41,911 bases of DNA from contig JAFVXH010000020.1 in the NCBI GenBank assembly GCA_017501225.1, positions 1-41,911 on the forward strand. Direction: 5' to 3'. Within the stretch, counting starts at the first letter, position 1. The number at the start of each line of letters is the position of its first letter. The notes beneath the pieces were generated by a model that was given only the letters and a program-made list of their open reading frames with translations, had not been told where the DNA came from and made no database searches. The stretch comes from Clostridia bacterium. GTDB lineage: Bacteria; Bacillota; Clostridia; Oscillospirales; CAG-272. Of this stretch, positions 15,362-23,050 are shown in pieces. Both the position numbers and the translations under genes were made by a program.

Positions 15362-15637
15362 ATGAATATCGTAATCTATCTCTTAAGGCAAACGCTGCTC
15401 CTCTGCATCGATCTGTTGCAGATCGCGATGCTGGCACGCGCCATCGTCGGATTGTTCGATCCCATGAGGGAGGGCGGGCTCTCCATGTTTTTATACACTC
15501 TGACAGAGCCCATCATCATGCCCTTTCGCATCCTGTGCGACAGAATGCACTGGTTTGAGGGTTTCCCCTTGGATATGCCCTTTCTGTTTACCGTGATCTT
15601 ACTTTCCCTTTTGCAGTTCTCCCTGACAGTCTTATGA
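15362..15637 (+). CDS. YggT family membrane protein
   Basis: A 91-residue protein with two hydrophobic segments (about 5-30 and 70-91). Between them lie the family elements MLARAIVGLFDPMREGGLSMFLYTLTEPIIMPFR. Relatives (YlmG in Firmicutes) sit in the same division cluster and are linked to septum positioning and osmotic phenotypes. It overlaps ylmH by 4 bp, so the two are translationally coupled. The ribosome binding site AAAGGAA lies rather far (about 14 bp) from the ATG. Confidence 0.88.
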   Translation: MNIVIYLLRQTLLLCIDLLQIAMLARAIVGLFDPMREGGLSMFLYTLTEPIIMPFRILCDRMHWFEGFPLDMPFLFTVILLSLLQFSLTVL

Positions 15638-16458
15638 CAAAGCAACCGAGCACTTCAAGAACGCTCCCGGAGGCCCGCATTGAGGACGCCGTCAAAAAGA
15701 GCAATAGCGGGACGCTTGCGATCCTTCCCTTCCTGACTCCGCAGGACGCAAAGCACGCAAGACGGGTGCTCGCTGCCACGGGATATGCCGACAGAGCCTA
15801 TTTCTTCGGCGGCTACCCGACAGCCGAGCGCACGTCGCTCTTTCTGCTCCCCGAATATCTGCTTCCCTGCCTCTCCGCCCCTTTGCCCGACACGTCGGAC
15901 GAGGAGCTCGCAGCCCTTCTGGGCGAGGATCTGACACAAGCCGTTTGTGCTCTGCGTATCACGGGCAGCGGATTCCGGACGCTGACACACCGCGATTATC
16001 TGGGCGCGATCTTAAACCTGGGACTTGAGCGCGACGCCTTCGGTGATATCGCCCTGCAAAGCGATACGGAAGCCATTCTGTTCTGCACCAAGGCGATTTC
16101 GGATTTTCTTTGTCTGCATCTGGCAAGGGTTGCAAGTGACACGGTTCGCCTGAGCCCTTACGTGCTTGATGGGAGCTTTACCGACGGACGCCGCTACGCT
16201 CCCATTCACGATACCGTTGCCTCTGCGCGCCTGGATTGCGTGGTCGCGGCACTGACCAATCTTTCGCGCGAGGACGCGCAGGCTCTGATCAAAAGCAGCC
16301 TCGTAGAGGTGGATTTTGAAGTAGAGGAAACCGTAAGCCTTTCGCTGACTGCCCCTGCAACGCTCTCCATTCGCGGTCACGGAAGATTTATTCTGCGCTC
16401 CTTTGACGGCACCACCAAAAAAGGACGCCTGAGAATGTTTGCGGAAAAGCTGATATAA
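15634..16458 (+). CDS. YlmH-type RNA-binding protein (S4 domain)
   Basis: A 274-residue protein. An N-terminal YlmH domain (about 20-90, with FLTPQDAKHARRVLAATGYADRAYFFGGYPTAER) and a middle region (RDYLGAILNLGLERDAFGDI) precede a C-terminal S4 RNA-binding domain (about 185-250: ASARLDCVVAALTNLSREDAQALI and the SIRGHGRFILRS end). YlmH proteins bind ribosomal RNA and have been linked to rescue of stalled 50S-peptidyl-tRNA. It is coupled to yggT. divIVA, which usually follows in this cluster, is replaced by a CPBP protease gene. Confidence 0.9.
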   Translation: MTKQPSTSRTLPEARIEDAVKKSNSGTLAILPFLTPQDAKHARRVLAATGYADRAYFFGGYPTAERTSLFLLPEYLLPCLSAPLPDTSDEELAALLGEDLTQAVCALRITGSGFRTLTHRDYLGAILNLGLERDAFGDIALQSDTEAILFCTKAISDFLCLHLARVASDTVRLSPYVLDGSFTDGRRYAPIHDTVASARLDCVVAALTNLSREDAQALIKSSLVEVDFEVEETVSLSLTAPATLSIRGHGRFILRSFDGTTKKGRLRMFAEKLI

Positions 16459-16480
16459 CTCCCCCGGAAAGGAGTCTTCT

Positions 16481-17155
16481 ATGAAGCAACGCATCTATAT
16501 TCTGCTCTCGGTTCTTTCGGGAGCGTTTGTGATGAGCATGGTAGACGGTGTCTGGCAACCGTCCTATCTTGTAAAATCCCTGATCAAGATCTTAATCTTT
16601 TCCTCCCTTCCCCTGATCTATTTCCTTTCTTCAAGGAAACGCCGAGAAGAAGCGCGGGCACTGTTCGTGCCAAGTAAGAAAAGCCTTCTCTACTCAGCGC
16701 TGCTCGGCATTCTGGTATTCGGCGTGATCATGGGCGCCTACGCCCTTTTGAAGAATCAAATCGATTTCTCTTCCATTGCGTCAAATCTGACCTCAGGTGC
16801 AGGCGTCACGGCAGAAAATTTCATTTGGGTCGCCATCTACATCTCGATCGTCAATTCCCTTTTGGAGGAATTCTTCTTCCGCGGCTTTGCCTTTGCTGCC
16901 CTGCGCAACGCGTGGTCGCGCCCCATGGCGTATCTGTTCAGCGCGACAACCTTCTCCCTCTATCACCTTGGCATGACGGCGGGCTGGTTCCATCCGGGCA
17001 TCTGGCTTCTCTCGCTTGTCGGTCTGTTTTTGGGAGGCTGCATCTTCAATTACCTCAATGAAAAAAGCAACTCGCTGTACGCCTCGTGGCTGACACATCT
17101 GTGCGCCAACCTCGCCATTAACACCATCGGGTGTATCCTGTTTGGAATTTTATAA
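16481..17155 (+). CDS. CPBP family intramembrane protease (Rce1/Abi-like)
   Basis: A 224-residue polytopic protein. Motif 1 is LLEEFFFRGFAFAAL with E129, E130 and R134; motif 2 is the YHLGM histidine (about 162); motif 3 is THLCANL with H206 and N210. These are the glutamate and histidines used by Rce1-type glutamic endopeptidases inside the membrane. Bacterial members serve in protein maturation, bacteriocin immunity or signalling; the substrate is not evident. It has its own AAAGGAG site 22 bp after ylmH, so it is probably the last gene of the run. It faces the M48 protease gene across the terminator at 17475-17519. Confidence 0.92.
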   Translation: MKQRIYILLSVLSGAFVMSMVDGVWQPSYLVKSLIKILIFSSLPLIYFLSSRKRREEARALFVPSKKSLLYSALLGILVFGVIMGAYALLKNQIDFSSIASNLTSGAGVTAENFIWVAIYISIVNSLLEEFFFRGFAFAALRNAWSRPMAYLFSATTFSLYHLGMTAGWFHPGIWLLSLVGLFLGGCIFNYLNEKSNSLYASWLTHLCANLAINTIGCILFGIL

Positions 17156-17227
17156 ATCGACACCAATCACAATCCAACCGTTATGCGATGGTATTTCATT
17201 TTCAGACATAAACGGGTGCACCAAAAA

Positions 17228-17379
17228 GCCTCCCTGCGGAGGGAGGTGGCACGACGCAAGGAGTGACGGAGGGAGAGTGCGCGTACAAAAGAATTAAATG
17301 TTTCTATCAAGAGGAGATATCACTTTTTGTTTGCGCAGGCTCCTCCACCGCTTCGCGGAGCCCCCTCTCGGAGGGAGCC
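17228..17379. repeat. Dispersed palindromic GC-rich repeat, copy B
   Basis: The left half is GCCTCCCTGCGGAGGGAGGT, then a TGACGGAGGGAGAGTGCG block. A 60-bp A/T-rich spacer follows, and then GCGCAGGCTCCTCCACCGC and CCCTCTCGGAGGGAGCC close the element. The shared GAGGGAGAGTGCG and GCAGGCTCC blocks, in the same order, link it to the copy at 268-444. No gene is seen in 17156-17534. Confidence 0.6.
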
Positions 17380-17474
17380 ATTAGTACAGAAGCATTTTAT
17401 GCCTTCTATTTGTTTTCTGCTTATCTACAAATCTTAGATGTAACCTCACCACTATGGTGTGGTTTTCGTTTGAC

Positions 17475-17519
17475 AAAAAGCACGCACCGAGCGCGACTGA
17501 CGCTCGGTGCGTGCTTTTT
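17475..17519. terminator. Bidirectional terminator between CPBP and M48 protease genes
   Basis: A perfect 19-bp inverted repeat with a 7-nt loop starts with AAAAAGCACGC and ends with GCGTGCTTTTT. It gives a U-tract on either strand and serves the two convergent genes. Confidence 0.95.
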
Positions 17520-17534
17520 ATCATTATGAACAAA

Positions 17535-18761
17535 TCAAGCTTTCTTGTCCATACGCGCTTCGATCGCTTCGACACGCGCCGACACGGGCGGATGGCTGTA
17601 TTCCAACACGACGACGAGCTTGCTGGGAGAGAGGTGCGAGAAGTTCTCGCGGGAAAGCTTTTTCAGTCCCGAAACGAGCGATTCTCCATAGCCCTCCTCG
17701 ACCGCCTGCGCGTCTGCCTTGTATTCTGCGCTGCGGGAAACGGCATTGATCAGCATTCCGTAGAGCTGAGAGATCAGTGGCATCCCCACACTTCCCAAGA
17801 TCAGGAACGCAAAGCCGTAATTGACACCGTCAAAGCCGAATGCGGGATAAAGAGCCGGCAGAGAGATCGCGCCCCAAGCCAGCAGGGCGATCAGAACCAT
17901 GTTGCCGCAGTTCATCAAAAGCAGCTTCGGAATATCGTGATGCAAGCCGTGACCGAGCTCATGCGCAAAGACTGCACAGATCTCGTCCTCATCCATCGAC
18001 TCCAGGAGCGTATCGTAAAGAACGATCCGCTTCTGCTTGCCAAAGCCCGAGAAAAATGCGTTGCTCTTGCTGGAGCGACGGGAGCCGTCCATCACCTCGA
18101 TCGCCTTGACCGTGTATCCGTGCCCGGTCAAAAGAGCGGTCAGCTTGTCGCGGAGCGCACCGTCGGGCAAGGGGGTGAATTTGTTTTGCAGACGGGAAAG
18201 CAGGGGGAAGATCAGGTTCATCACCACAACAAAGACGCACATGACTCCCGCAAACAGCAAAATCATCCAATTGCCAAGCCACAGGTGGCTGCCGCAAAGC
18301 ACCAGAACGATAAGAAGCGACACGATCCCACTCATAAAAAATCCCAGGATCTCGTCCTTGATAAAGGTCCCCAGCGTGGAGCGGTTGAAGCCGTATTTTT
18401 CCTCGATCTTCATGGTGCTGATGTAGTTAAAAGGAATGGAGCACACCCACTCCACGACGATTTGACAGAGGACCACGCCGACAGCGGTCGCGACGGGATT
18501 CTGACCGAACCACGAGGCAAACACCGCGTGCACGTCAAAGATGAGAAGCAACGCCATGATTGCGCTGCTCACCAGCGTTTCGATCATCGCAAGGCGTCCG
18601 CCTTCCCCAAAATAGCGTTGCCATCTTAAGTAGGTCTCGGTGTCGTATACGTCCGCGACGTTCTCGGGAACGGGGTTCTTTGCCGAACGGTAGTGCACCA
18701 GATGCAACGCCACGCGAAGCAGTGTCGCCACTGCGAAAATGATTAAGATCCAAAGCTTCAT
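17535..18761 (-). CDS. M48 family metalloprotease (Ste24/HtpX-like, with CAAX-prenyl-protease N domain)
   Basis: A 408-residue membrane protease. The N-terminal hydrophobic region has EEKYGFNRSTLGTFIKDEILG (about 120-140), typical of the Ste24 N-domain. The zinc site follows as HELGH (267-271), with the third ligand E346 in SRSAEYKAD. The RIVLYDTLL and LEYSHPPVSARVEAI segments are also family hallmarks. It degrades or processes membrane proteins, and in eukaryotes the family trims CAAX proteins. It lies 50 bp downstream of the last polysaccharide gene with no terminator between, so readthrough from the glycan operon is likely. The ATG has AAGGAG 12 bp upstream. Confidence 0.92.
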   Translation of the reverse strand: MKLWILIIFAVATLLRVALHLVHYRSAKNPVPENVADVYDTETYLRWQRYFGEGGRLAMIETLVSSAIMALLLIFDVHAVFASWFGQNPVATAVGVVLCQIVVEWVCSIPFNYISTMKIEEKYGFNRSTLGTFIKDEILGFFMSGIVSLLIVLVLCGSHLWLGNWMILLFAGVMCVFVVVMNLIFPLLSRLQNKFTPLPDGALRDKLTALLTGHGYTVKAIEVMDGSRRSSKSNAFFSGFGKQKRIVLYDTLLESMDEDEICAVFAHELGHGLHHDIPKLLLMNCGNMVLIALLAWGAISLPALYPAFGFDGVNYGFAFLILGSVGMPLISQLYGMLINAVSRSAEYKADAQAVEEGYGESLVSGLKKLSRENFSHLSPSKLVVVLEYSHPPVSARVEAIEARMDKKA

Positions 18762-18811
18762 GTCAGTATTACGCTCCTTGCTGTAAAATCAGATTTATGT
18801 TCCATCGAACC

Positions 18812-19972
18812 TCAGAGTCCAACGTCCTCCAAAAATCGCTTCATCACGTCCGCTTCCTTCGTGCTAAGACTTTGATTGTAAGACAGCTCCCTTGCCGCGC
18901 GTCGGGCACCGCCGCAGAATGCGATCTTGAACCATCTGCGCACCTGCATCACGGGAGTGAGGATCGGGTGCTTTTGCAGAACGGGATAATAAAACTTGAG
19001 CTCCCCATAGGGAAGAAGAATTCTTGAGAGCGCGTAGCGAATGCGACCGCCCTTTTTTTGCTGCTGAACGGCAATACGGTTTTCGACATTCCCGTACACG
19101 CCGCCCTCGAGGACGTAGCGCTCCATCTGCAGGGAGCGCGCGTCATGCTCCTCACCCTCAAGCCAAACGCGACTCAATTTGCGCGCCGCGTTTGCAAAGG
19201 TTAACAACCCTCCGCGGCGCAACAGCGCATCGCGTGCCTCCCCATCCGCATCCGACGTGCGATCCAAGATCGACAGGTCAATAAACGGTCGGATCCCGCA
19301 GCCACCGTGCTCAAAATGCTTTGCCATATGCGCCACGTGGTAGAAATAATACATTGCATCCGGCATCTCATAAAAGGATGTAAGGCCTTCCTTTACGGTT
19401 GCCGTGCTCCAAACGCCTGCAAGCACCGCCGCAGATTCGTTTGCAATGCCCTCCTCAACCAGCTCGTAGTGCAGCTCCACGTGAATATTGGACGGCGAAT
19501 AAAAGGACACGTCGTGCGAGCCTTGCCCGTGCTTGGTATATCCGCATTGCTCCGTCAAAACGGAGGACGCCGCCTCCAGATCCTTTGGCTGAACCAAAAC
19601 GTCAATATCACAGCTCGTCCGCATCCAAGGCTCGGGATAAAATACCCTGATGACCGAGCCCTTCAGCGGCAAAAACGGAATCTGCGCCGCCTCTAATGCA
19701 TTGCACAGTCGTCCGTACTCGTACGTCGTCCGCTGCTCACGAAAGACCGCCTTGAAGATACACTTTTCGATATTGGCTTTCTCCTCATCTGCCAGCCGGT
19801 TTTGCTGTAATCCGTACGCCACAAGATGCGACAGATCGTGCCGCGAGGAAATCCGGAGCAGCTCCGCAAGACGCTCCTTCGAATAAAGCCTTTGCTCCTC
19901 CTCTGTCAGAACCGTTCCACGGATCGCGGAACGCAACAAGGAAAACAGTATTTGAATCGTTCCCTGATCCAT
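18812..19972 (-). CDS. NTP_transf_5-type nucleotidyltransferase of the glycan locus
   Basis: A 386-residue protein with a helical N-terminus and then a pol-beta-type nucleotidyltransferase fold. PLKGSVI (about 102-108) and SCDIDVLV give the metal aspartates D122 and D124, and NIHVELHYEL supplies a third carboxylate E166. A long helical C-terminal half includes MYYFYHVAHMAKHFEHGGCGIRP. This is the NTP_transf_5 pattern, frequent in capsule and EPS loci, where the activity is unproven. It is the last gene of the 18-gene operon. AAAGGAGG precedes the ATG. It shares its core with the N-terminal half of the fusion at 25010-26539. Confidence 0.82.
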   Translation of the reverse strand: MDQGTIQILFSLLRSAIRGTVLTEEEQRLYSKERLAELLRISSRHDLSHLVAYGLQQNRLADEEKANIEKCIFKAVFREQRTTYEYGRLCNALEAAQIPFLPLKGSVIRVFYPEPWMRTSCDIDVLVQPKDLEAASSVLTEQCGYTKHGQGSHDVSFYSPSNIHVELHYELVEEGIANESAAVLAGVWSTATVKEGLTSFYEMPDAMYYFYHVAHMAKHFEHGGCGIRPFIDLSILDRTSDADGEARDALLRRGGLLTFANAARKLSRVWLEGEEHDARSLQMERYVLEGGVYGNVENRIAVQQQKKGGRIRYALSRILLPYGELKFYYPVLQKHPILTPVMQVRRWFKIAFCGGARRAARELSYNQSLSTKEADVMKRFLEDVGL

Positions 19973-19993
19973 GCGGACCTCCTTTGGAAGAAT

Positions 19994-20731
19994 TTATCGG
20001 TCAATGCCGTGATATTCAGCCTTCACTCTTTCGTAGCTCTCGAGATTGCCGATGTCGTAGCGCTTGCCGGGCATCTCCATTGCGTGCACGGGCACTTGCG
20101 TGCAAAGCCAAGCAATATAACTTCCCGGTGCGTCCGTACCGCATCCCTCATCGATTCCCTTTTGCACCAATTTTGCATCCTCTTTGGTGTAATAGTAGAA
20201 GGGCGGACAGCACCAATGCGTTGCGGGCGTAGGAGATTTTTCGGTCATGCCCAAAATTTTGTCATCCGCATCAACAGTCACCACGCCGCACTTGAGCAGC
20301 TTCTGATCATTTGGCTCGTAATAGCGCATGATGCAGGAGGTCTGTTTTCTCTTGGCGTATTGGATGAATTTGGTCAAGCTGAAATTCAGCACGTTATCTC
20401 CCGCGATCACCAGCATGTCATCGTCAAGCCCCAGTCTGTCGATCGCAAACTGAATATCCTTGACAGCACCCAGGCGCGTTTCATTGGTATCGGTTCCATC
20501 GTCCACCACGGTAATTTTTTGGCGTTTGGTTCTTGCCCACGCATCAAAATGATGCGCAAACTTGTGGTTGGAGATCACAACGTATTCGTCCACCTCACCG
20601 GCGGCATCAATATCATCCACCAGCCAGTCCAGAATGGTCTTTTCTCCGACCGTCAAAAGAGGCTTTGGAAAATTCTCGGTCAGAGGATACAGTCTTGTTG
20701 CGTATCCTGCCGCTAAAATCAAACATTTCAT
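19994..20731 (-). CDS. Sugar-1-phosphate nucleotidyltransferase
   Basis: A 245-residue nucleotidyltransferase. The N-terminal signature is LILAAGYATRLYPLTENFPK, where the usual GxGTR loop reads GYATR, and PKPLL carries the catalytic lysine K23. IAGDNVLNF supplies the metal aspartate and the sugar pocket follows with CGVVTVDADDKILGMTEK. It would make an NDP-sugar from a sugar-1-phosphate. Its start overlaps the stop of the GHMP sugar kinase by 4 bp, so the two are coupled. I infer that it activates that kinase's product, probably galacturonate-1-phosphate to UDP-galacturonate. The nucleotide (UTP or dTTP) cannot be read from the sequence. Confidence 0.85.
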   Translation of the reverse strand: MKCLILAAGYATRLYPLTENFPKPLLTVGEKTILDWLVDDIDAAGEVDEYVVISNHKFAHHFDAWARTKRQKITVVDDGTDTNETRLGAVKDIQFAIDRLGLDDDMLVIAGDNVLNFSLTKFIQYAKRKQTSCIMRYYEPNDQKLLKCGVVTVDADDKILGMTEKSPTPATHWCCPPFYYYTKEDAKLVQKGIDEGCGTDAPGSYIAWLCTQVPVHAMEMPGKRYDIGNLESYERVKAEYHGIDR

Positions 20732-21900
20732 AATTTCACTCCGTCCGCGCTCGTACAGATATGCACCGAGTACTTCCCTTTCAGGTGCGGGAATGCCGCA
20801 AGGTACTCCTTGGTCACGTCCTCGATCACACTTTCTTCATATGCAGGATCGATGATCGCAAGGCAGCAGCCCTTAAAGCCCGCGCCCGAAAAGCGTCCGC
20901 CGTAGATGCCCTTTGTCCGCGTCATGATCTCGTACAGCTTGATCAGCTCAGGAGAACCCGTTTCCCAGTTATGAATGGAGCTGTATCCACTCTCAAAGGA
21001 CAGTTTTCCGTATGCTTCAATATCCCCGTCACGCCAAGCCTTTGCCCCCTTCTCGACGCGGTCAAATTCGCCATACCAATGCTCGGCACGCTTTCTCCAA
21101 TTTTCGGGAAGCCGATCCTTGTATTGCTCGAAAACCCGACGAGGAACGTCGCGAAGGTTGGTTTCCTCAAATTTTCCGTACTCCATACCGGCATATGCCT
21201 TGAGCGCGTATGCCGCGGAACGGCATTCATCCACACGCATGTTGAATGCAGATCCCGCAAGACTGCGCTCAATGCCGCTGAAAAAGATAGCAAATTTGTA
21301 AGGCTTCATCGCAGGCGACTGCGGAATCAGCTCATAGCTGTCATCCAGAGTGTCCAGATATAACAAATGGTCCTTCTTGCAATAAACCTCACAGCTTTGG
21401 TCCAGCTTTCCGCAGGACACACCCACGTACTTGTTTTCCGCCTCCTTGGAGATCAGAATCAGCTCCTGTGGCGTCAGTGTGATCCCGTTAAGCGTGCAAA
21501 GTGCCGACAAGAAGGTAATGATCACCGCCGCGGAGGAGGACAGCCCTCCGATGGGAAGCTCGCCGTCGATCATCGCGCAAAGTCCGGTTCTGAGGTTGTA
21601 TCGGTTGTGAAGCGCAATCGTAGCACCGCGCAAATGATCCGCCCAATCCCCCTCGGGGCGCTCAGGCGTGGACGCCACGTGCCACTGTGCGCGCTTTTCA
21701 AACTGCAAGGATTGAATTTCCACCACTCCGTTTTGCTTGGGACCGTAGGCAATATAGATGCCCTTATCGATGGCAAAGCCCGTGATCTTTCCAAGCTGGT
21801 GGTCCGAGTGCGCACCGATCGGGCACACACGGTACGGGGTAAAGGCGGTATAGGGCGGGGCTTTTCTGTACGTTTGCTCAAAGGCTTCATAAGCAGTCAT
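20728..21900 (-). CDS. GHMP sugar kinase, galacturonokinase-like
   Basis: A 390-residue GHMP kinase. Motif 1 is TPYRVCPIGAHSDHQLG (21-37), motif 2 GGLSSSAAV (118-126), the catalytic aspartate D167 lies in KLDQS, and motif 3 is GRFSGAGFKGCC (335-346). Automatic tools would say galactokinase, but bacterial GalK reads PGRVNLIGEHTDYN in motif 1. The PYR-C-P-G-AH-DHQ-G pattern and the GxRFSGAGFxGCC ending are those I know from plant galacturonokinase. With the adjoining UDP-glucuronate 4-epimerase and nucleotidyltransferase, the substrate is probably galacturonate, giving galacturonate-1-phosphate. It is coupled (ATGA) to the nucleotidyltransferase. Substrate assignment is inference; the fold is certain. 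Confidence 0.85.
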   Translation of the reverse strand: MTAYEAFEQTYRKAPPYTAFTPYRVCPIGAHSDHQLGKITGFAIDKGIYIAYGPKQNGVVEIQSLQFEKRAQWHVASTPERPEGDWADHLRGATIALHNRYNLRTGLCAMIDGELPIGGLSSSAAVIITFLSALCTLNGITLTPQELILISKEAENKYVGVSCGKLDQSCEVYCKKDHLLYLDTLDDSYELIPQSPAMKPYKFAIFFSGIERSLAGSAFNMRVDECRSAAYALKAYAGMEYGKFEETNLRDVPRRVFEQYKDRLPENWRKRAEHWYGEFDRVEKGAKAWRDGDIEAYGKLSFESGYSSIHNWETGSPELIKLYEIMTRTKGIYGGRFSGAGFKGCCLAIIDPAYEESVIEDVTKEYLAAFPHLKGKYSVHICTSADGVKL

Positions 21901-21914
21901 AATTTACCTCGCAA

Positions 21915-23006
21915 TTAGTTACTTTGATAAAATTCGTGATACCACTCCGCGAATTTGCGAAGTCCGTCGCGAAGAGGCGTAGAGGGCTTAAAGCCAAAAT
22001 CCCGCTCCAATGCCGAGGTATCTGCGTACGTGATCGGCACGTCACCGGGCTGCATGGGAACAAGCTTTTTGTGTGCCTCAAAATCGTAATCCTCGGGCAG
22101 GACCTTTGCGCGGATCAGCTCCTCCTGCAAAATCGTAACAAAATCCAAGAGATTTTCGGGACTGTTGTTGCCGATGTTATAGACGGCGTACGGAGGCAGA
22201 GGTAAGCCATCCTCGCCGTTCTGCTTTTCGGGCGCGTGCTGCATGACGCGCTTGACCCCCTCGACAATGTCGTCCACGTAGGTAAAATCGCGCTTGCAGT
22301 TTCCGTAGTTGAAGATCTCAATGGTCTGCCCCTTGAGCAGCTTGTTGGTAAACCCGAAGTACGCCATATCGGGACGTCCCGCAGGACCGTAGACCGTAAA
22401 GAAGCGCAGTCCCGTAGAGGGGATGTTATAGAGCTTGGAATAGGCGTGCGCCATCAGCTCGTTGGACTTCTTGGTCGCGGCATAAAGAGAAACGGGATTG
22501 TCCACCTTGTCGTCGGTGGAATACGGGATCTTCTTGTTGGTTCCGTATACCGAGGACGAGGAGGCGTAAACCAAATGCTCCACGGGATGATCGGTCGTCA
22601 TCGTCTCGCGACATGCCTCCAGAATGTTATAGAATCCGATCAGATTCGACTCGATGTAGACGTCAGGATTGGTGATAGAGTAACGAACACCCGCCTGCGC
22701 CGCAAGATTGACGACCACGGAAAAGCGATGCGTATCAAACAGGCGGTCGATCAGCGCGCGATCGGCAAGATTGCCACGGACGAACTCCCAGGTGCTGTCG
22801 GGATGCTGCGCGGCAAGCGCCTCAATCCTTTCAAGACGGTATTCCTTGATCGACACATCGTAATAGTCGTTCATATTGTCAAGACCGACGATATGAACTC
22901 CCGGCACAGTGCGCAAAATCTCCATCACCAGATTGGAGCCGATAAATCCGGCAGAGCCGGTGATGAGGATGGTTTGATTTTTGAGCGTAACGTTATTCTC
23001 TTGCAT
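21915..23006 (-). CDS. UDP-glucuronate 4-epimerase (GAE/LpsL-type NAD epimerase)
   Basis: A 363-residue short-chain epimerase. The NAD loop GSAGFIGSN is at 17-25, the catalytic YxxxK is Y175-K179 in SLYAATKKSNE, and the serine is in YASSSSVYG. LAAQAGVRYSITNP (101-114) and FFTVYGPAGRPDMA (202-215) are the residues that mark glucuronate 4-epimerases rather than GalE. It would interconvert UDP-glucuronate and UDP-galacturonate, feeding the glycan with an acidic sugar. It lies 14 bp before the GHMP kinase gene. No UDP-glucose dehydrogenase is in the window, so UDP-glucuronate must come from elsewhere. Confidence 0.92.
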   Translation of the reverse strand: MQENNVTLKNQTILITGSAGFIGSNLVMEILRTVPGVHIVGLDNMNDYYDVSIKEYRLERIEALAAQHPDSTWEFVRGNLADRALIDRLFDTHRFSVVVNLAAQAGVRYSITNPDVYIESNLIGFYNILEACRETMTTDHPVEHLVYASSSSVYGTNKKIPYSTDDKVDNPVSLYAATKKSNELMAHAYSKLYNIPSTGLRFFTVYGPAGRPDMAYFGFTNKLLKGQTIEIFNYGNCKRDFTYVDDIVEGVKRVMQHAPEKQNGEDGLPLPPYAVYNIGNNSPENLLDFVTILQEELIRAKVLPEDYDFEAHKKLVPMQPGDVPITYADTSALERDFGFKPSTPLRDGLRKFAEWYHEFYQSN

Positions 23007-23050
23007 AGGATTTCCTTCTCAATAATACTTTTTAATCTTTATGATGCGAT

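Noticed and set aside
20728..21900. Plain galactokinase annotation for the GHMP kinase
   Set aside because: Motif 1 (GAHSDHQLG) and the C-terminal motif differ from bacterial GalK, and the neighbours are uronic-acid enzymes rather than galT or galE of the Leloir pathway.
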